Assembly: GCA_003314535.1 (NCBI GenBank)
Contig: POSG01000019.1
Coordinates: 1-60,504 of the forward strand
From: Geobacter sp.
GTDB lineage: Bacteria > Desulfobacterota > Desulfuromonadia > Geobacterales > Geobacteraceae
Direction: 5' to 3'
DNA length: 60,504 nucleotides
In this document: positions 60,457 through 60,504 of the stretch, one piece after another
How the letters are laid out: the number at the start of each line of letters is the position of its first letter
Numbering within the stretch: position 1 is the stretch's first letter
Translations under genes and position numbers: made by a program
Notes under the pieces: generated by a model
The model's input: only the letters and a program-made list of their open reading frames with translations
Database searches by the model: none
What the model was told of the DNA's origin: nothing

Positions 60457-60504
60457 GATTTGACCTTAAAGCTAAATTGCGGATTTTGTCAATATATTAT
60501 TAAC

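Noticed and set aside
1-60504. CRISPR array
   Set aside because: No regularly spaced direct repeats of 25-40 bases were seen, and no cas genes; the palindromic repeats are single elements.

Overview
The window looks like about 60 kb of chromosome from a Geobacter-type member of the Desulfuromonadia. The evidence is the gene families (a hyaSLBP-style membrane NiFe hydrogenase, a selenocysteine-containing SelD, PEP-CTERM proteins, Pst permeases with very long N-termini), a GC-rich base composition and several families of short palindromic intergenic repeats. The species assignment is inference; no rRNA gene is present.

Layout. 1-4.8 kb: uptake hydrogenase operon (small subunit, large subunit, cytochrome b, maturation protease) with a WbuC-type cupin appended. 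5-9.6 kb: a PEP-CTERM-like exported protein, a candidate leader peptide or structured RNA ahead of an aminotransferase, a DMT exporter, MsrB and a small exported protein. 9.8-15.1 kb: an M16 protease pair (one active, one lacking the zinc motif), two tandem candidate small RNAs with FliA-type promoters, a metallo-beta-lactamase-fold protein and an unknown protein. 15.4-20.5 kb: a reduced L-Ara4N (arn) lipid A modification operon. 20.9-32.5 kb: the phosphate regulon (phoB, phoR, pstSCAB, phoU, psiE-like, DUF47-pit) with three Pho-box-like sites. 32.5-34.0 kb: an integration scar at tRNA-Thr(CGU), with a duplicated tRNA 3' end, an AT-richer insert carrying a PEP-CTERM gene, and a dead tyrosine recombinase. 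34.1-40 kb, mostly minus strand: YgbA-family protein, nitroreductase, exported and membrane proteins, a VWFA/YfbK-type lipoprotein. 40.1-43.2 kb: TPP-riboswitch-controlled thiED-thiC. 43.3-50.4 kb: alr, selD (internal UGA read as Sec), a RACo-like ASKHA protein, purH, purD, purE. 50.5-55.2 kb: a candidate small RNA, an unknown protein, a rhomboid protease on a likely leaderless mRNA, a thioesterase, an AzgA-type purine permease, a lipoprotein. 55.3-60.5 kb: a defence island with a nuclease-methyltransferase fusion (BcgI-like layout), a specificity subunit whose start lies behind a G8 homopolymer, a HigB/HigA-type toxin-antitoxin pair with an ImmA/IrrE peptidase, and a structured RNA candidate at the edge.

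The strongest leads are (1) the G8 tract that puts the specificity subunit out of frame with its natural start, suggesting phase variation or a frameshift; (2) the two FliA-promoter plus terminator units at 12971-13315, with no coding potential and CCUCC-rich anti-Shine-Dalgarno segments; (3) the tRNA-Thr scar with an integrase that has lost its catalytic tyrosine by internal deletion; and (4) the nested-helix RNA candidate at the right edge. All functions are read from sequence patterns and family knowledge; no database search was possible.
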